Origin: Liquidambar formosana
Taxonomy: Eukaryota > Streptophyta > Magnoliopsida > Saxifragales > Altingiaceae
DNA: 64,000 nucleotides
Assembly (NCBI GenBank): GCA_039720395.1
Contig: CM077828.1
Coordinates: 20,626,717 to 20,690,716, forward strand
Reading direction: 5' to 3'
Within the stretch, counting starts at the first letter, position 1; every line of letters starts with the position of its first letter. The translations under genes were made by a program, and so were the position numbers. This document shows, one piece after another, positions 10,725 through 22,950 of this stretch. Below the pieces are notes generated by a model. It was not told the origin of the DNA. It ran no database searches and was given only the letters and a program-made list of their open reading frames with translations.

Positions 10725-11441
10725 AGGACACGAGATTTGGCATAAGGAATAAAATAATAGTGTATCCATCAAAATCAAATGCAATACTATTACACAGGTT
10801 TGGAGACAAGAGTTATCTCCAATGGGAGCATTGTGCTATAATTTTGTGAAGTGGGAATTGGGAACTAAAAGCTCTAGATAGCATTTTTTTTTAAAACATT
10901 ACTTTTTGGTAATCATTTTCCAATTTAATACCACAAAAAAGATATTGTTATCAACTTATTACAAATTGACTGTAAATATACTTTAAAATGAGTACTATCT
11001 TCCTCTTGTTGGCATTATGTTGAGAAATGGTCATCAAATGGTAATATCTCTCCAAACAAAAAAAACCATTGGTTGAGCTAGTGGGGGCACGTGCCCCCAA
11101 AGGCCCCCCAGCTCTGCCAGTGCTATTAAAAATGAAAAAAAAATAATAGTGTCATACTTAAAACTATGCAATGTTGCTGTCATTTTAACGTTTTGGCATT
11201 CAGGTAGATATGTTAAATAATATAGCATTTTGAAATTATAGCATTTTGAAATTATAATATTGACACAACAATTTTGACACATACCATTAGAGATGGCCTT
11301 AGAGGCATATTTATAACATTGTTTTTGCATCACGTTAAATAGGGAGGGCAATTGGATGATTTGGGACAAGATGACCCTAACTAATCCCTACTCGATTGAT
11401 GCACTCCTATTGTTAGAATTGGTGATTGACAATAACTATTA
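10725..11441. other. Block 1 intergenic DNA
   Basis: No gene. The sequence matches block 2 from 18991, with about 350 bases (near 10800-11120) that have no counterpart there and include a CCCC/GGGG-rich segment at 11085-11110. Confidence 0.55.
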
Positions 11442-11657
11442 GGCCATGTTTGTTTAGTTGGAATGGAATGATAATATGAAGTCACATCCCAATTCATTCC
11501 AAATAACGTGTTTGGATAAGGTAATTTAAATAGGGATGAAATCAAATAACATGTTTAGACAATCATTCCAAATATCTTTCCATTTTAGATTACTTCAAAC
11601 ATGACATCGGATTTTATTCATAATCATTCTATTTCAATTAAACAAAGATGCATGTCC
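11442..11657. mobile_element. Tourist/Harbinger-like MITE, 216 bp
   Basis: Ends GGCCATGTTTGTTTAGTTGG and, in reverse complement, GGACATGCATCTTTGTTTAA form an imperfect terminal inverted repeat that continues into 'aatggaatga'. TTA flanks at 11439-11441 and 11658-11660. A shorter copy in the same position of block 2 (19352-19518) shows it was present before the block was duplicated. Confidence 0.65.
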
Positions 11658-11838
11658 TTAATACTTCAAAGAAAATGTCTCTGTAACGTGCCTTGAAACA
11701 TTGTTACCACTATTACGGTAAAATTTTTGCATCATTAGGGTGTGAAAAAAAAAAATGAAAGATTTAATCTTTTGGTTGGTGGTGATGGAGAATTGGAGAT
11801 GATAGATTCGATAACTAAATTATATTATATTGGGGTTA
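11638..11838 (+). repeat. Local direct repeat, copy a
   Basis: About 200 bp from 'aacaaagatgcatgtcctta' to 'gataactaaattat', repeated at 12178-12355. The second copy carries only the right end of the MITE, so the duplication broke inside the MITE. Confidence 0.8.
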
Positions 11839-11849
11839 TGTGAGGGTTA

Positions 11850-12176
11850 TGCGCTTCACATGACCCAAAACAGACGGCTTTAGCCTCAGCCACCCCTGGA
11901 TTAAGAGGTCCTTCTTTCCTTGTCCAAGCATAGATAACAGAACCATGAGAGTCTCTGATCACAGCACTTTAGAACAGTAAAAGTGGGCCTGATAGCAACG
12001 TCAACATTAAGTTTTAGCCAAGGAGCAGGGGGAGGTTGTCACACAGGCTGGGAACTCGTACTTTGGATAGCCTCAACAAAAGTGAGATGAACAAGAGCAG
12101 TTTTGTTGATCTGGGCAAGGATTCTCAGGGGGTCAACAATAAAATCCTCATGAAGAACTTTGTTTCTATTCTAACT
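11850..12176 (-). pseudogene. Antisense LINE RNase H remnant
   Basis: On the minus strand the conceptual product includes EAIQSTSSQ and then PPPAPWLKLNVDVAIRP, the hallmark start of the RVT_3/RNase H region of plant L1 elements. A second frame holds the RDS-G-VIYAWTRKD-like continuation. It contains an in-frame stop and a frameshift. It lies exactly between the two local direct repeats, so it arrived with or between the duplication steps. Confidence 0.65.
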
Positions 12177-12177
12177 A

Positions 12178-12355
12178 AACAAAGATGCATGTCCTTAATA
12201 TTTCAAATAAAATATCTCTGCAATGTGCCTTGAAACATTGTTACCACTATTACGGTAAAATTTTTGCATCATTAGGGTGTAAAAAAAATGAAAGATTTAA
12301 TCTTTTGATTCGTGGTGATGGAGAATTGGAGATGATAGATTCGATAACTAAACAT
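12178..12355 (+). repeat. Local direct repeat, copy b
   Basis: Second copy of 11638-11838. Its continuation (12355-12640) is the version shared with block 2 at 19690-20088. Confidence 0.8.
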
Positions 12356-12643
12356 TGTTACCACCATTGCTTTAAAAAAGTTGTTTTTTAGTCCTAAATT
12401 CAAAGCTATCACCGAGAAGGTTCATAAAGTAGAAATGGACTTTACATTCTCTGGTGTAGAATTATTAAAAAGGAAGAGGCCAAAAAGGAGGATGAGGACG
12501 GACTATAGAGGCTGGTTTTACACCGTTGCTTTGCTTTTAAGTCTTTTTTTTCCTTCCTTCTTTTATTTTTATTTTTATTTTGGCCCCTCCGACCCCAGTT
12601 GTTGCTTTGCTTTTGACCCCGAAGCGGCGCTCTAGAATATTAT

Positions 12644-12648
12644 CACGA
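12644..12648. other. Unfilled paralogue of the copia target site
   Basis: The sequence tattatCACGAggcattg in block 1 corresponds to block 2, where the copia element sits between CACGA (20084-20088) and CACAA (26570-26574) followed by agcattg. Confidence 0.8.
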
Positions 12649-15372
12649 GGCATTGGGTTGATAAATTGATCATGATACCTGTAAAACCTGAAATTGGCAT
12701 AAATTAATTTTGACATAATAATTTTGACATAATAATTGAAGTAACTATGATGATATATTGCCAATTGGGTACTTTTGGCCAGACTAATCTTTTAAACACG
12801 CCCATAAAATCATTGTCTACGCTATACTCATTAATGCTCAAGATAAACTCAAGAACTGTGCACTTTTTGAGCTATAAGTCTGAACAATTGCTAATCCAAT
12901 TTTGGAGATTAACTATAGCGGCTATATATAAATTTCTAACCTCATATTATGTTTTTTGATAAATTAGCAAGAACTTCATTTCAAAAGAAAACCAGTACAA
13001 GCACAATGGAACTGAAGGAGAAGAAGAAGAAACAAGACCAAGGAAAAAAAAAACCAACCAAACATGCAGGCCAGCCAACCATCATAAGAACCCTCCAAAG
13101 CGAATTAGAACACATCACCAATATCCGAAGTTACTCTCTATGTGCCTCAGTATGCATTTTGCGACACAGCCGTCTCCATCTTCCACTGCAATCAAAACTC
13201 CTACATTTCCGCTTCCAATTACCTAAGAAATGAATGGCTAATATGTGTGTTTGTTTGTTTTTGTTTTTGTTTGTTTGTTTGTGTTTTTTTTTTTTTTTTC
13301 AAACAAGGGGTATCCCAAAATATATAAACTATCCATAAATTCGTGCATCCAATAATAAGAGCGTAGATATTCGAATTCGAAATTTATGATTTTTGAGTTA
13401 CGATCCTTTGTCAGCTAAACTACTGTTGCACATTAAATCTGATATCTTTCAAAAGTTTTAAATCACGCTAACTTCACAGTAGTTATCTTTTACTCGTATA
13501 TTTATTTATAGGTCAGGTTCTATAGACCCTATTTTTACACTTTATTCTTACATTGCATTTATTAAGTCATTATATTTACAAGATCTAACGCTATTTCAAA
13601 AGATTGATATGACCAAACTCCACTCAAACTTTAACAAACCAACTTATGAAAAGGATAGTTAGAAAAAGTTACTGTTTATGAGATTTTCACCTCGGGGCAT
13701 CTATTGTAATATACCGTAGTATTATTTTTTCGCACCAAGTGTGGTGTCCGTGGCCTTGAAAGGAGCCGAGGCACAAATAATTGCATGGCAGTCAGTAAGC
13801 TATCCCCCAAAAACATGTTGACCCAATTGAATATGCTCAGTCGCTCAGATGAATAATTGCAAGGTATATCCATTTCTTATGAATGTGTTACTCACTTTTT
13901 CCAAGTGGTTGTCTATTTATCCCATTCACCAAATAATTGTGCAATGAGCAATGACAGTATGTTGTGCCGGAAATCTCATTATTATTATTTTGTTTCGTTT
14001 TATGTTTTTTCTTGGATTGTTGTTGTTTTTAAGTTCGCAAATAATGCAAAGTTCTCATAGCGACTTGAAAGGCACTGTTCCTCACCTCTCTCCTTTCCAT
14101 GGTATTTTGTAGTCACAAATATAGGGATTATTAAAAGGTCTTATGTGAATATGAGCTTTTACTATTTTTCAAACTTTGGTAGGATTCTGACGGTCCAGAT
14201 CAATTGTTACATTTTCTATTGTTTCACAAAAATTAATTAAATATCAACTAATCTATAATCAATTCGTTGTCCTTAGGGAAAATTAATGATTAAAGCAATT
14301 GACAATCTCAAAAGTTTCAAAACTCACTTGAATTTTCTAAAATTATGGCCGGTTTTTTTAAAATTGAATAATATATCAATCTCATTTACTCCAATCCAAA
14401 ACCTTCCTCTTTTTTTTTTTTTTTCAATAAAATATTTAATCCTAACCATAGATATGTGTCTAGATGACGTATCATTTTAATTGGTACGATTCGTCATGAG
14501 GGTGACGCTTTTACAAGTCGTCATAAAGTTAGGATAAGATGAAGATAAATCAAAACGAATTTCCTAAAAAAGAATGGACCCAGAGCATGGAAAGTTGCAC
14601 ATCTTTCGAGTTTGGTCCCCATCAAAATTGATTGGCATCTCTACCAAATATAATGTGGGTCCATCCTTGAGTCCGGATCCTTCGTTTTTTTAAAGCATTC
14701 GAGCAAATTTTACCTCATTGGTTCATAGCATCCTACCTGAAAGGAACATGCGACTTCATTCATTTTGAATCTTGTAATTTTTACCACCTTCTTATATGAT
14801 AAAAAGGTACAGTGAAAATTCTCCCGTGAGACTCAAGATGAAGGAAAAAAAAAAAACCGAAAGAGGACATATATAATAAGCAGTGAAAGACAGGTAATTT
14901 AAGATAAGTGGTATAACACTACACTTGCCTTTTATCCATTAAATGTTTACTTAGGAGGCGTTGTGTAAGTGATGTTGTGCAATCAAGGATGATCAAGGAC
15001 ATTAAGGGTTTGTTTGAAAACTTTAAAAATTAGATCATATTGGATTTAGTCCAAAACTATTATATGGTATTTAAGTAAACCAACTTACAGTTGGTTTGAA
15101 AAAAACTGTGTTTATATCTTATTTTCAGAACAAATCTGAACTGATTAGTAAGAAAATGAGAGTTACCAAACACTTTGAAAGCAAAACTGGCCAGACTTAA
15201 TTAAAGCTGACCAGGTTTTCGAGTTTTCCCAACAACTCCTAGGGACAAAAAATTTGAACTCAAACCACAACATACACGTGAGTTTTAGTTCATTAAGGAC
15301 AATTATGCTTTTAATGACTTTTTTAATAAATTATTCAAGTTACACCAATTGAGTAAGTAAATTAATGCAAAA
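12649..15372. other. Block 1 intergenic DNA, non-coding
   Basis: No gene. Collinear with 26575-29460 for most of its length, with small indels. It holds a TTTG/TTTTTG tract near 13240-13300 and many short AT-rich frames that are not shared in the paralogous copy, which argues against coding function. Confidence 0.6.
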
Positions 15373-15507
15373 GCCATTAGGATTACCGCGCTTAGTGGTA
15401 AGGGAAGGTGGGGACAAACGATAGGAGTAAGATATGTTAGGGTTTGGACCTTACCATTGTAATCCCCCCAAAACAAAAAATAAAAATAAAAATAAAAAAT
15501 AAAAAAT
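15373..15507 (+). mobile_element. SINE-like element, copy 1
   Basis: Starts with CGCGCTTAGTGGTAAGG, which resembles a tRNA-type pol III A box, contains gggtttggacc as a weak B-box candidate, and ends in an A-rich tail. Possible diverged target duplication: aaattaatgcaaaag before and aaattaaagacaaaa after. The insert is missing from the paralogous place in block 2 (about 29455-29465). The element at 38066-38178 is of the same family. Confidence 0.6.
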
Positions 15508-15783
15508 AAAATTAAAGACAAAAATTTGGACTCCTTTAACATTTTCCCTTTTAAGTAGAAGCCTCCGTTAATTTGTCAAATAAATGTGACCATTTTCGCC
15601 TATTAACAAAAAAAAAAAAAAAAAAAAAACACATTTTCCCAAGAAAGAACACAATTAAAGCTTTCGGTAGACACATGTTGACATATGTCAGCATCAAGCA
15701 TTGATCTAATGTACATTAAAACCCCTCAATGCAGACGGTACAACCTCCAAGACAGGTGCTGACATAACTTATGTCATTTCCCA

Positions 15784-15816
<33 letters not shown>

Positions 15817-15820
15817 TATA

Positions 15821-16400
15821 TGATAATGATCAGGTAAGCACGTGTTGATATAACTTATATTAACACTCGCATTGAGAGTTGTACCTTGTGCATTAGTAGG
15901 ATATGAGGTACATTGGATAAATACAAGGGGTACAACCCCTAATGCATAGTGTTGATATAATTTATATCAACACGTGCTGATGGGAACATAACCATATATA
16001 TATCGTTATAGTTATAGTCCCGATCAGGTTATAGGTTAGCGCATGTTAATATAAGTTATATATATCAACACCATATCTGCATTGGGCCCCGGGGGTTGTA
16101 CCTCGTGCATTGACCCAATGTACCCCATAATCCACTAATGCATGAGATAAAACATCCAATGCGGATATTGATATAAATTATATCAGCACGTCCTCACCTA
16201 ATCATCATCCCATATATATACATTTATGTTCCCATCAGCACGTATTGATATAAGTTATATTAGCACCATGCATTGGGAGTTGTACCCCTTGCATTGGTCC
16301 AATGTACCTCATATCCCACTAATGCACAAGGTACAATTCCCAATATGGGTGTTGATATAACTTATATTAGCACGTGCTTATCTGATCATCATCCTATATC
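15821..16400. mobile_element. Cluster of family P palindromic repeats (three copies)
   Basis: Copy at 15821-15993 in plus orientation (gatcaggtaagcacgtg ... aacacgtgctgatggga), copies at 16008-16210 and 16228-16397 in minus orientation. Each has the TGATATAA.TTATATCA-type near-palindrome at both ends and TA tracts between copies. A more diverged piece lies at 15660-15780. The cluster matches that at 29690-30510. Confidence 0.7.
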
Positions 16401-16554
16401 TATATACTAGTTTGTGCATATGTGCGTTGCATGTCGAACCATTTTAAGTAATATATTTGTTGTATGTATATCCAAGGACTTAAATAGAATATGATTAGAA
16501 GAACTCAAGGTGCTAACCTAGTTGGGATCTTGAGTTTCTTTATGATACTTAATA
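16401..16554. other. Junction segment next to the LINE ORF1 fragment
   Basis: No gene. Contains 'ggtgctaacctagttgggat', which has the look of a tRNA-derived A box, but no B box or tail was found. Confidence 0.35.
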
Positions 16555-18540
16555 GCACAAAATCTTCATACTGGAGTTTTTAAAAGAATTCTTGTCTCGA
16601 AAATCATAAGGCAAATTGGCATTGGACATGTCTTGCTTGTCTTATTGTCGAAGTGTTTTTTTGTTGCGACCTTGATAAAACAGGAATCAAGGAATTTTCA
16701 GTAGTCCTTTTGTCTTTCACCTCCTTAATGACTGAATTGATTTGCTCATGAACAAAAGAAGGAAAGTTACATTCTTCAGAAGTAGTAGCAGCTTGATGAG
16801 GAGTAATAGGTTGCCCTTGATCCTGACCTAAAACTTCTACTCTAGTCTCACCATTTTGTCCATCTTCTTGAGTAGCAATAGGTTGCATCTGATCCTAATT
16901 TGTATTCCCTACCTCAGTCTCCACATTTTGTACATCTACATCTTGAATAGTAGCAAAATTGATCTCTTCAACATCAAATATTTTATCAATAGCATTTTCA
17001 ATAATATGATAAGCAGCACTTTAATTTCCATAATCTGAACAGCAGTTTCTTCTAAAAGGATTTGTTTAATTAGCAAAATCACTTGCAGTCTTATCAACAG
17101 GACAATCCTTAGTTATGGGAAGACCATTTCTCTCGTCTTCAAAACAATCATTATTGGAAATATCCCCCCATTTCCTATTAATAGAATTGGGTGATGACTT
17201 ACATGAGAGATACTAATAGTAGGACTAGAAGCATTAAAAAGATCAATACCTTGCATATCATTCTGAGTATAAATAACTTTAGAAGCCGTAGGAGTAACTC
17301 CAACAATAGCCGATGCGCTAATACCACCTTTTGGCTCGACTAATGTAGACTTCAATTGCCCATCATTTCTCTCAAACTCATTATCAAACACCAACGGCGC
17401 GATTTGAGCATCCACAAGTTGGTTTTGATTATGCCTATTGCTATTATCATGATCTCCCAAGTGGATCACTTCTGTATGCTCCAAATTATTCCATAACTTT
17501 ATAGGCCTAGCTATATTCAAGACCTTGGCTATTGGGTTTATAACCACCGCCATTATGTATGTTTCTTCCCATGATCATAAAAAGAATTACTAGCATCTCT
17601 ATTTTTTGCAAAGCGACAAAAAGAGACATCATGTCCAACAATTTTGCAATGAGAGCAAATGGGAGGGAGATTCTCATAATAAACATCAACAAAGAAACCA
17701 TACCGGCCATTTTTGCTCAACTCGAATGCTTTCCAGAGGAGCAACAGAAAGATCTATTTCAACTTGCACTCTAGCATGTATAATGGCCAAAGACTTGATT
17801 AAAAATAGCTTTGTCTATCTGAAGACGAATGCCCACTCCTTTAGCTATTTCCAAAAGGTTCTGTTTGTGCCAATACTCTTGGGGGAGCCCATATAATCGA
17901 ACCCGAACTTGCGAATAAGTCAAAACCTGATTATAAGGGTTAAAGTCCTTAAGATACTCTCAAGACTCCGGGGAATAAATTCCAATTTTCTCAAACCATA
18001 CCTTCTTCATATCCTCCAAGTGATAAAAATGAATTTCAAAAAACCCTTTCCCCAGGGGCGCCATTCTCCATTCACCATTAGTTTTCTATATTGAAGCAAC
18101 CTTGATTTTAACTCCATTAAAGTCAAAGGTTTAGAGCCCTTTGGCAAAGTAAGTTTGCCAAGAAGATTAGTTCTACTTTCCACCAATTTTTCTTGATAGG
18201 GTTGTTCACTAATCCTCATAGTAACCATATTGCCAAACATGGTGGGAGAGGAGATTTGATTAATTGGTTCATCTATCACATGTTGTTTAAGCATTGCCGC
18301 AAAAGAAAGTTTCAGAGTTTCTGACTTACTACTTGTACGACAAGAAGAGGCTGTGTTTGTTCCCAAAAAACCCGATGGGTAGCAGATCTTGGGAGTCCCC
18401 AACTCAGAATCCATGATTTGGAAGTGAAAAGAAACCCTAACTTCAAAGGAGAAAGCAAAAGAGAAGAGAAGCCCTAGCCACTAGGGTTCTCCTGATCGGT
18501 GCACTTTTCCACGAATGGGCAATTAACAATGGTGTTAATT
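16555..18540 (-). pseudogene. L1-like LINE, 5' part only: ORF1 (gag-like, DUF4283) broken
   Basis: Minus strand. ATG at 18414 starts a frame with the usual N-terminal features of plant L1 ORF1 (LSFAAMLKQ, NMVTMRISEQPYQEK, TLPKGSKPLTLMELK), i.e. a DUF4283-type nucleic-acid-binding region. After a frameshift near 18010 it continues through a CCHC-type knuckle (PPICSHCKIVGHDVSFC, about 17640-17690) and a low-complexity tail to about 16604. A further ATG at 16569 begins with MKILC, the typical start of L1 ORF2, and the similarity stops there. So the ORF2 part is missing although insertions usually lose the 5' end. Several frameshifts make it non-functional. The role in a live element is RNA binding. 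Confidence 0.75.
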
Positions 18541-18906
18541 ACTAAATTTGATTACCCCAGAGGATCTAACTTGAATATATAACAATATCTTGACCTCACC
18601 CGGCCCCCCCTCCACATCGGCTACGTGCGCCTTTTAGGAGTTAGATTTTCTCAGCATTAAGAAAGAAAGAGTACAAGGCTTGGAAGTATCAAGATAAAAG
18701 GTATCTGGTATCAATAGGGCCTGAGTCACTCCGCAGTCTATGTGTCCACCATGAACCTAACCGCAGTATGTGCATCCACAATACACTCAACTTTGGCAGC
18801 AAAAGTCTTTTCCTTTATGAAAAATGGGACCAATCTCGTTTACAATAGCTGCAAAAAGCCCGCAATCAAGTCCTCTCAAAGTGCCACAAATCATTTGTGA
18901 TCCTTT
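18541..18906. other. Unique segment between LINE fragment and block 2
   Basis: No gene. Contains a C-rich run (ccggccccccctcc near 18601) and does not match block 1. Confidence 0.5.
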
Positions 18907-18975
18907 GTGGCCTTAGAAATGATTTGAGTAGTGCTAATGGTATGCTATATGATGTACTTATAATTTAGTAGTGCC

Positions 18976-18991
18976 AAAATCTTTTCCAAAT
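18976..18991. other. Unfilled paralogue of the LINE target site
   Basis: aaaatcttttccaaat, one base different from the 16-bp duplication that flanks the LINE in block 1, with matching sequence on both sides. Confidence 0.85.
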
Positions 18992-19351
18992 AGGACACGA
19001 GCTTTGGCATAAGGAATAAAATAATATCGTATACAGCAAAATCAAATGCAATACTATTACAAATGAATAAATAATAGTGTCATACATAAAACTATGCACT
19101 GTTACCTCATTTTAACGTTTCGGTATTCAGGCAGATATGTTAAAATATAGCATTTTGAAATTATAATATTGGCACGACAATTTTGACACATACCATTAGA
19201 GATGGCCTTAGAGGCATATTTAAAACATTGTTTTTGCATCACGTTAAATAGGGAGGGCAATTGGTAGATTTGGGACAAGATGACCCTAACCTAATCCCTA
19301 CTCGATTGATACACTCCTATTGTTAGAATTGGTGATCGACAATAACTATTA

Positions 19352-19518
19352 GGCCGTGTTTGTTCAGTTGGAATGGAATGATGATAATTTAAATAGGGAT
19401 GAAATCAAATAATGTGTTTAGACAATCATTCCGAATTTCTTTTCATTTCAAACTATTTCAGACATGATGTCGGATTTTATTCATAATTATTCTATTCCAA
19501 CATGCATGTCCTTAATAC
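19352..19518. mobile_element. Internally deleted copy of the 216-bp MITE
   Basis: Same flanks (aataactatta) and ends (ggccgtgtttgttcagttgg ... catgcatgtcc) as 11442-11657 but lacking part of the interior and of the right inverted repeat. Confidence 0.6.
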
Positions 19519-19850
19519 TTCAAATAAAATGTCTCTATAACGTGCCTTGAAACATTGTTACCACTATTACCGTAAAATTTTTGCACCGTTAGGGTGTAAA
19601 AAGAAAAAAAATGAAAGATTTAATCTTTTGGTTGGTGGTGATGGAGAATTGGAGATGATGGATTCATTAACTAAATTATATTATATTGGGGTATTCGTTC
19701 CACCATTGCTTTAAAAAAGTTGTTTTTAGTACTAAATTCAAAGCTATCACCGATAAGGTTCATAAAGTAGAAATGGACCTACATTCTCTGGTGTAGAATT
19801 ATTAAAAAGGAAGAGGCCAAAAAGGAGGACGAGGTTTACTTATTCAAAAA

Positions 19851-19885
<35 letters not shown>

Positions 19886-20088
19886 GGACTCTACATTCTT
19901 TGGTGTAGAATTATTAAAAGGAAGAGGCCAAAAGGGAGGATGAGGACGGACTATAGAGGCAGGTTTTACACCGTTGCTTTGCTTTAAGTCTTTTTCTTCC
20001 TTCCTTCTTTTATTTTTATTTTGGCCCCAGACCCCAGTTGTTGCTTTGCTTTTGACTCTGAAGCGACCACTCTTGAATATTATCACGA

Positions 20089-20404
20089 TGTTGTAAAACC
20101 AAGAATTTAGAACAAGTTATGAGGAGAATAAATTTCTCATTCATCTTCTTTGATTTCCATCTGAATGTATAAACATTATACAAGGATCAGCAAAACTCTT
20201 TGAGATACACTATCTCAGTCTCCTCCCTTCATTCTCTTCGAATACACACATCTCTTCTTTCTCCCCTTCCCCTTTTATCTTTGTTTGCATTTGGTCCACA
20301 TGATGGGATTACCTAACCCACTTATGAAGTGGTGTTCCCATTATCAAAGTGGAGGGGGTGTGGACATCCACTCAATGTCCACTCAATGTTTAATATTCAT
20401 AACA
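20089..20404 (-). repeat. Copia 3' LTR
   Basis: 316 bp. Begins tgttgtaaaacc and ends ttcataaca on the plus strand. Differs from its partner at a handful of positions, which implies a fairly recent insertion. Confidence 0.95.
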
Positions 20405-20663
20405 CTTCCCCTTGGATGTCCACCACACTAAGATAATGTGCTTCGTTAAAAACCTTACTAGAAAAACCCAGTGGGAAAAAACTAGTGAAGGAAAAAGAGT
20501 ACATCATTTTTGTAAATCTTAGAGTGGTGTTGGACGCACTAGAGAAACTGCCTCATTAAAACCTTGCCAGGAAAACCCAATGGGACAAAACCTAGGCGAA
20601 GGAAAAAGAGTACAGCGTGCATATGTCCAAAAATGAATACTCCCCCTGATAAGAAGATAAGTA

Positions 20664-22950
20664 TCAACTTAACTGATTGCAAACCCGACGCATTCCAATG
20701 CCATATACCAATTTCTTGAATGTTGACGATGGTAAGGCCTTGGTGAATAAATCCGCAAGATTATCAGCGGAACGTATTTGCTTCACATCAATTTCATGCC
20801 TCTGCTGGAGTTCATGAGTGTAGAAGAACTTTGGTGAAATGTGTTTGGTTCTATCACCTTTGATGTACCCTCCTTGAATTTGTGCAATACATGCAGCATT
20901 ATCTTCATAAATTGTTGTTGGCATACTTTTAATCAGAGGTAACCCACATGTGTCTCGAATGTGATGGACTACAGATCTTAACCATACACATTCACGACTT
21001 GCTTCATGGAGTACAAGTATCTCAGAGTGATTAGAAGATGTAGCAATTAAAGTCTGCTTTGTAGATCGCCAAGAGATCGCTGTATTGCCATATGTAAATA
21101 CATACCCTGTTTGTGAGTGAGCTTTGTGAGGATCAGAAAGGTATCCAAAATCTGCATATCCTTCTAAACAAGGACCACGGGCTAATTCCTTTGAGTAAAA
21201 CAAACCCATATCTGTAGTTCCACGAAGGTAGCGTAAAATATGTTTAATACCATTCCAGTGTCGTCGAGTTGGAGCAGAACTGAATCTTGCTAATAAGTTG
21301 ACTGAAAATGCTATATCAGGCCTAGTGCATTGTGCTAAATATAACAAAGCACCTATTGCACTAAAATATGGTACTTCAGGACCAAGTAGCATTTCATTAT
21401 CTTCTTTGGGGCGAAATGGATCTTTCTTAATATCAAGAGATCGAACCACCATGGGAGAACTTAGTAGATGCGCTTTATCCATATTAAAACGTTTCAATAC
21501 CTTTTCGGTATAAGCTGATTGATGGATAAGAATTCCATTTGATTTATGCTCGATCTGCAGGCCGAGACAATATTTTGTTCTCCCTAAATCTTTCATCTCA
21601 AATTCTTTTTTCAAATATTCAGCAGCTTTCATGAGCTCTTCAGGAGTCCCAATTAAATTTATATCATCAACATAGACTGCAATGATGGCGAATCCGGATT
21701 CTGATTTCTTTATAAATACACAAGGGCATATAGGATTATTAATATATCCTTCTTTAATTAAGTACTCACTGAGACGATTATACCACATTCTTCCAAATTG
21801 TTTTAATCCATACAAGGATCGTCTCAGTTTAATTGAGTACATATTTCGTGGTTGTGATGTATTTGCTTCAGGCAATTTGAATCCTTCAGGGATCTTCATA
21901 TATATATCTGCATCTAACTTTCCATATAAATATGCAGTAACTACATCCATAAGACGCATGTCAAGTCCTTCTGAGACTGACAGACTAATTAAATATCGAA
22001 ATGTAATGGCATCCATTACAGGTGAATATGTTTCTTCATAATCAATCCCAGGTCTCTGCGGGAAACCTTGTGCTACTAAACGAGCTTTATATCTGACGAT
22101 CTCATTTTTATCATTACGCTTTCTTACAAACACCCATTTGTAACCCACGGGTTTCACATCATTGGGTGTTAGGACTACAGGTCTAAATACTTTACGTTTT
22201 TCTAGTGAATCCAATTTTGCTTGGATTGCTTCTTTCCACTTTAACCAATCAGGTCTACTGTGACATTCGTCTACAATGCGTGGTTTGAGATCATCATCAT
22301 CATCTTTCGAAATTTCAGTAGCTACTGCGAAAAAAAATGCATCATTAATAACCACTTCTGAGCGATCCCACAATTCTTTTGTACATATATAGTTTATGAA
22401 AATTTCTTCATTTCCATGTACATATGCCTCTTTATTGTTTTCTGTCTCTTCAGGGACATTTTCCTCTTCAGGAGTTATTAAATCAGAATTTGTGGGAATA
22501 TTTATTTCTTGTTCAATAGCCTCTTCCGGAGTACTATTTTTTATATTTTGTTGCCCTTTTATTTTCCTCTTCCGGGAAACTAAATCTTTTGAACCCAAGG
22601 GTCTACCACGCTTCAGGCGTGTAGTAGATGATTCATTTGCTGCAATAATAGTAGACTTACCAATTGGTACATTGATCTTTGCTGGTGTGTTTGCAGCCGG
22701 TATATAAGACTTAGTTATTTTTGCTGCGTCTGTAAATGCATCTGGCATTTGATTAGCAATCTTCTGAAGATGAGTGATCCTCTATACTTCAGTTTCACAT
22801 TGAGCAGTACGTGGATCAAGATGGGACAAAGATGGTACATTCCAAGAAAGTTCACGTCGTTCTTCTATCAGTGGATTTCCTCCTCTTAACGACGGGAACT
22901 GTGTTTCATCAAAATGACAATCTGCAAATCTTACTGTAAAAACATCACTT
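20664..22950 (-). pseudogene. Copia pol remnant: reverse transcriptase and RNase H
   Basis: Minus strand, 694 codons open from 22748 to 20664, preceded in the same frame by about 60 codons (FADCHFDET, SWNVPSL, HLDPRTAQ) up to about 22950. An in-frame TAG at 22782-22784 separates them, where related elements have Gln. The RT domain shows VGYKWVFVRK, YKARLVAQGF, YEETYSPV and the catalytic YVDD (YVDDINLIG). RNase H shows SAIGALLYLAQCTRPDI, GYADFGYLSDP, ISWRSTKQ, SSNHSEILVL and TKHISPKFF. Upstream integrase, protease and gag are missing. Replication would need proteins from another element. Confidence 0.9.

Larger units (their letters stand above)
9310..16400. repeat. Intergenic duplication block, copy 1
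   Basis: Pairs, in the same order and orientation, with 18907-30510. Matching landmarks: 'tgtggccttagaaatgattt' (9311 and 18908), the 216-bp MITE (11442 and 19352), the 'ggtgtagaattattaaaa' segment (12454 and 19791), 'gtgtggtgtccgtggcc' (13739 and 27823), 'ggaccctcgggg'-type downstream sequence, and the palindromic repeat clusters at the right ends. Copy 1 alone holds a LINE (9398-10708), an antisense LINE fragment (11850-12176) and a SINE-like insert (15373-15507). Outside those, no gene is supported. Confidence 0.8.

Noticed and set aside
16480..16554. tRNA-derived SINE or tRNA gene at 'ggtgctaacctagttggg'
   Set aside because: Only an A-box-like string is present; no B box, cloverleaf or tail could be found.
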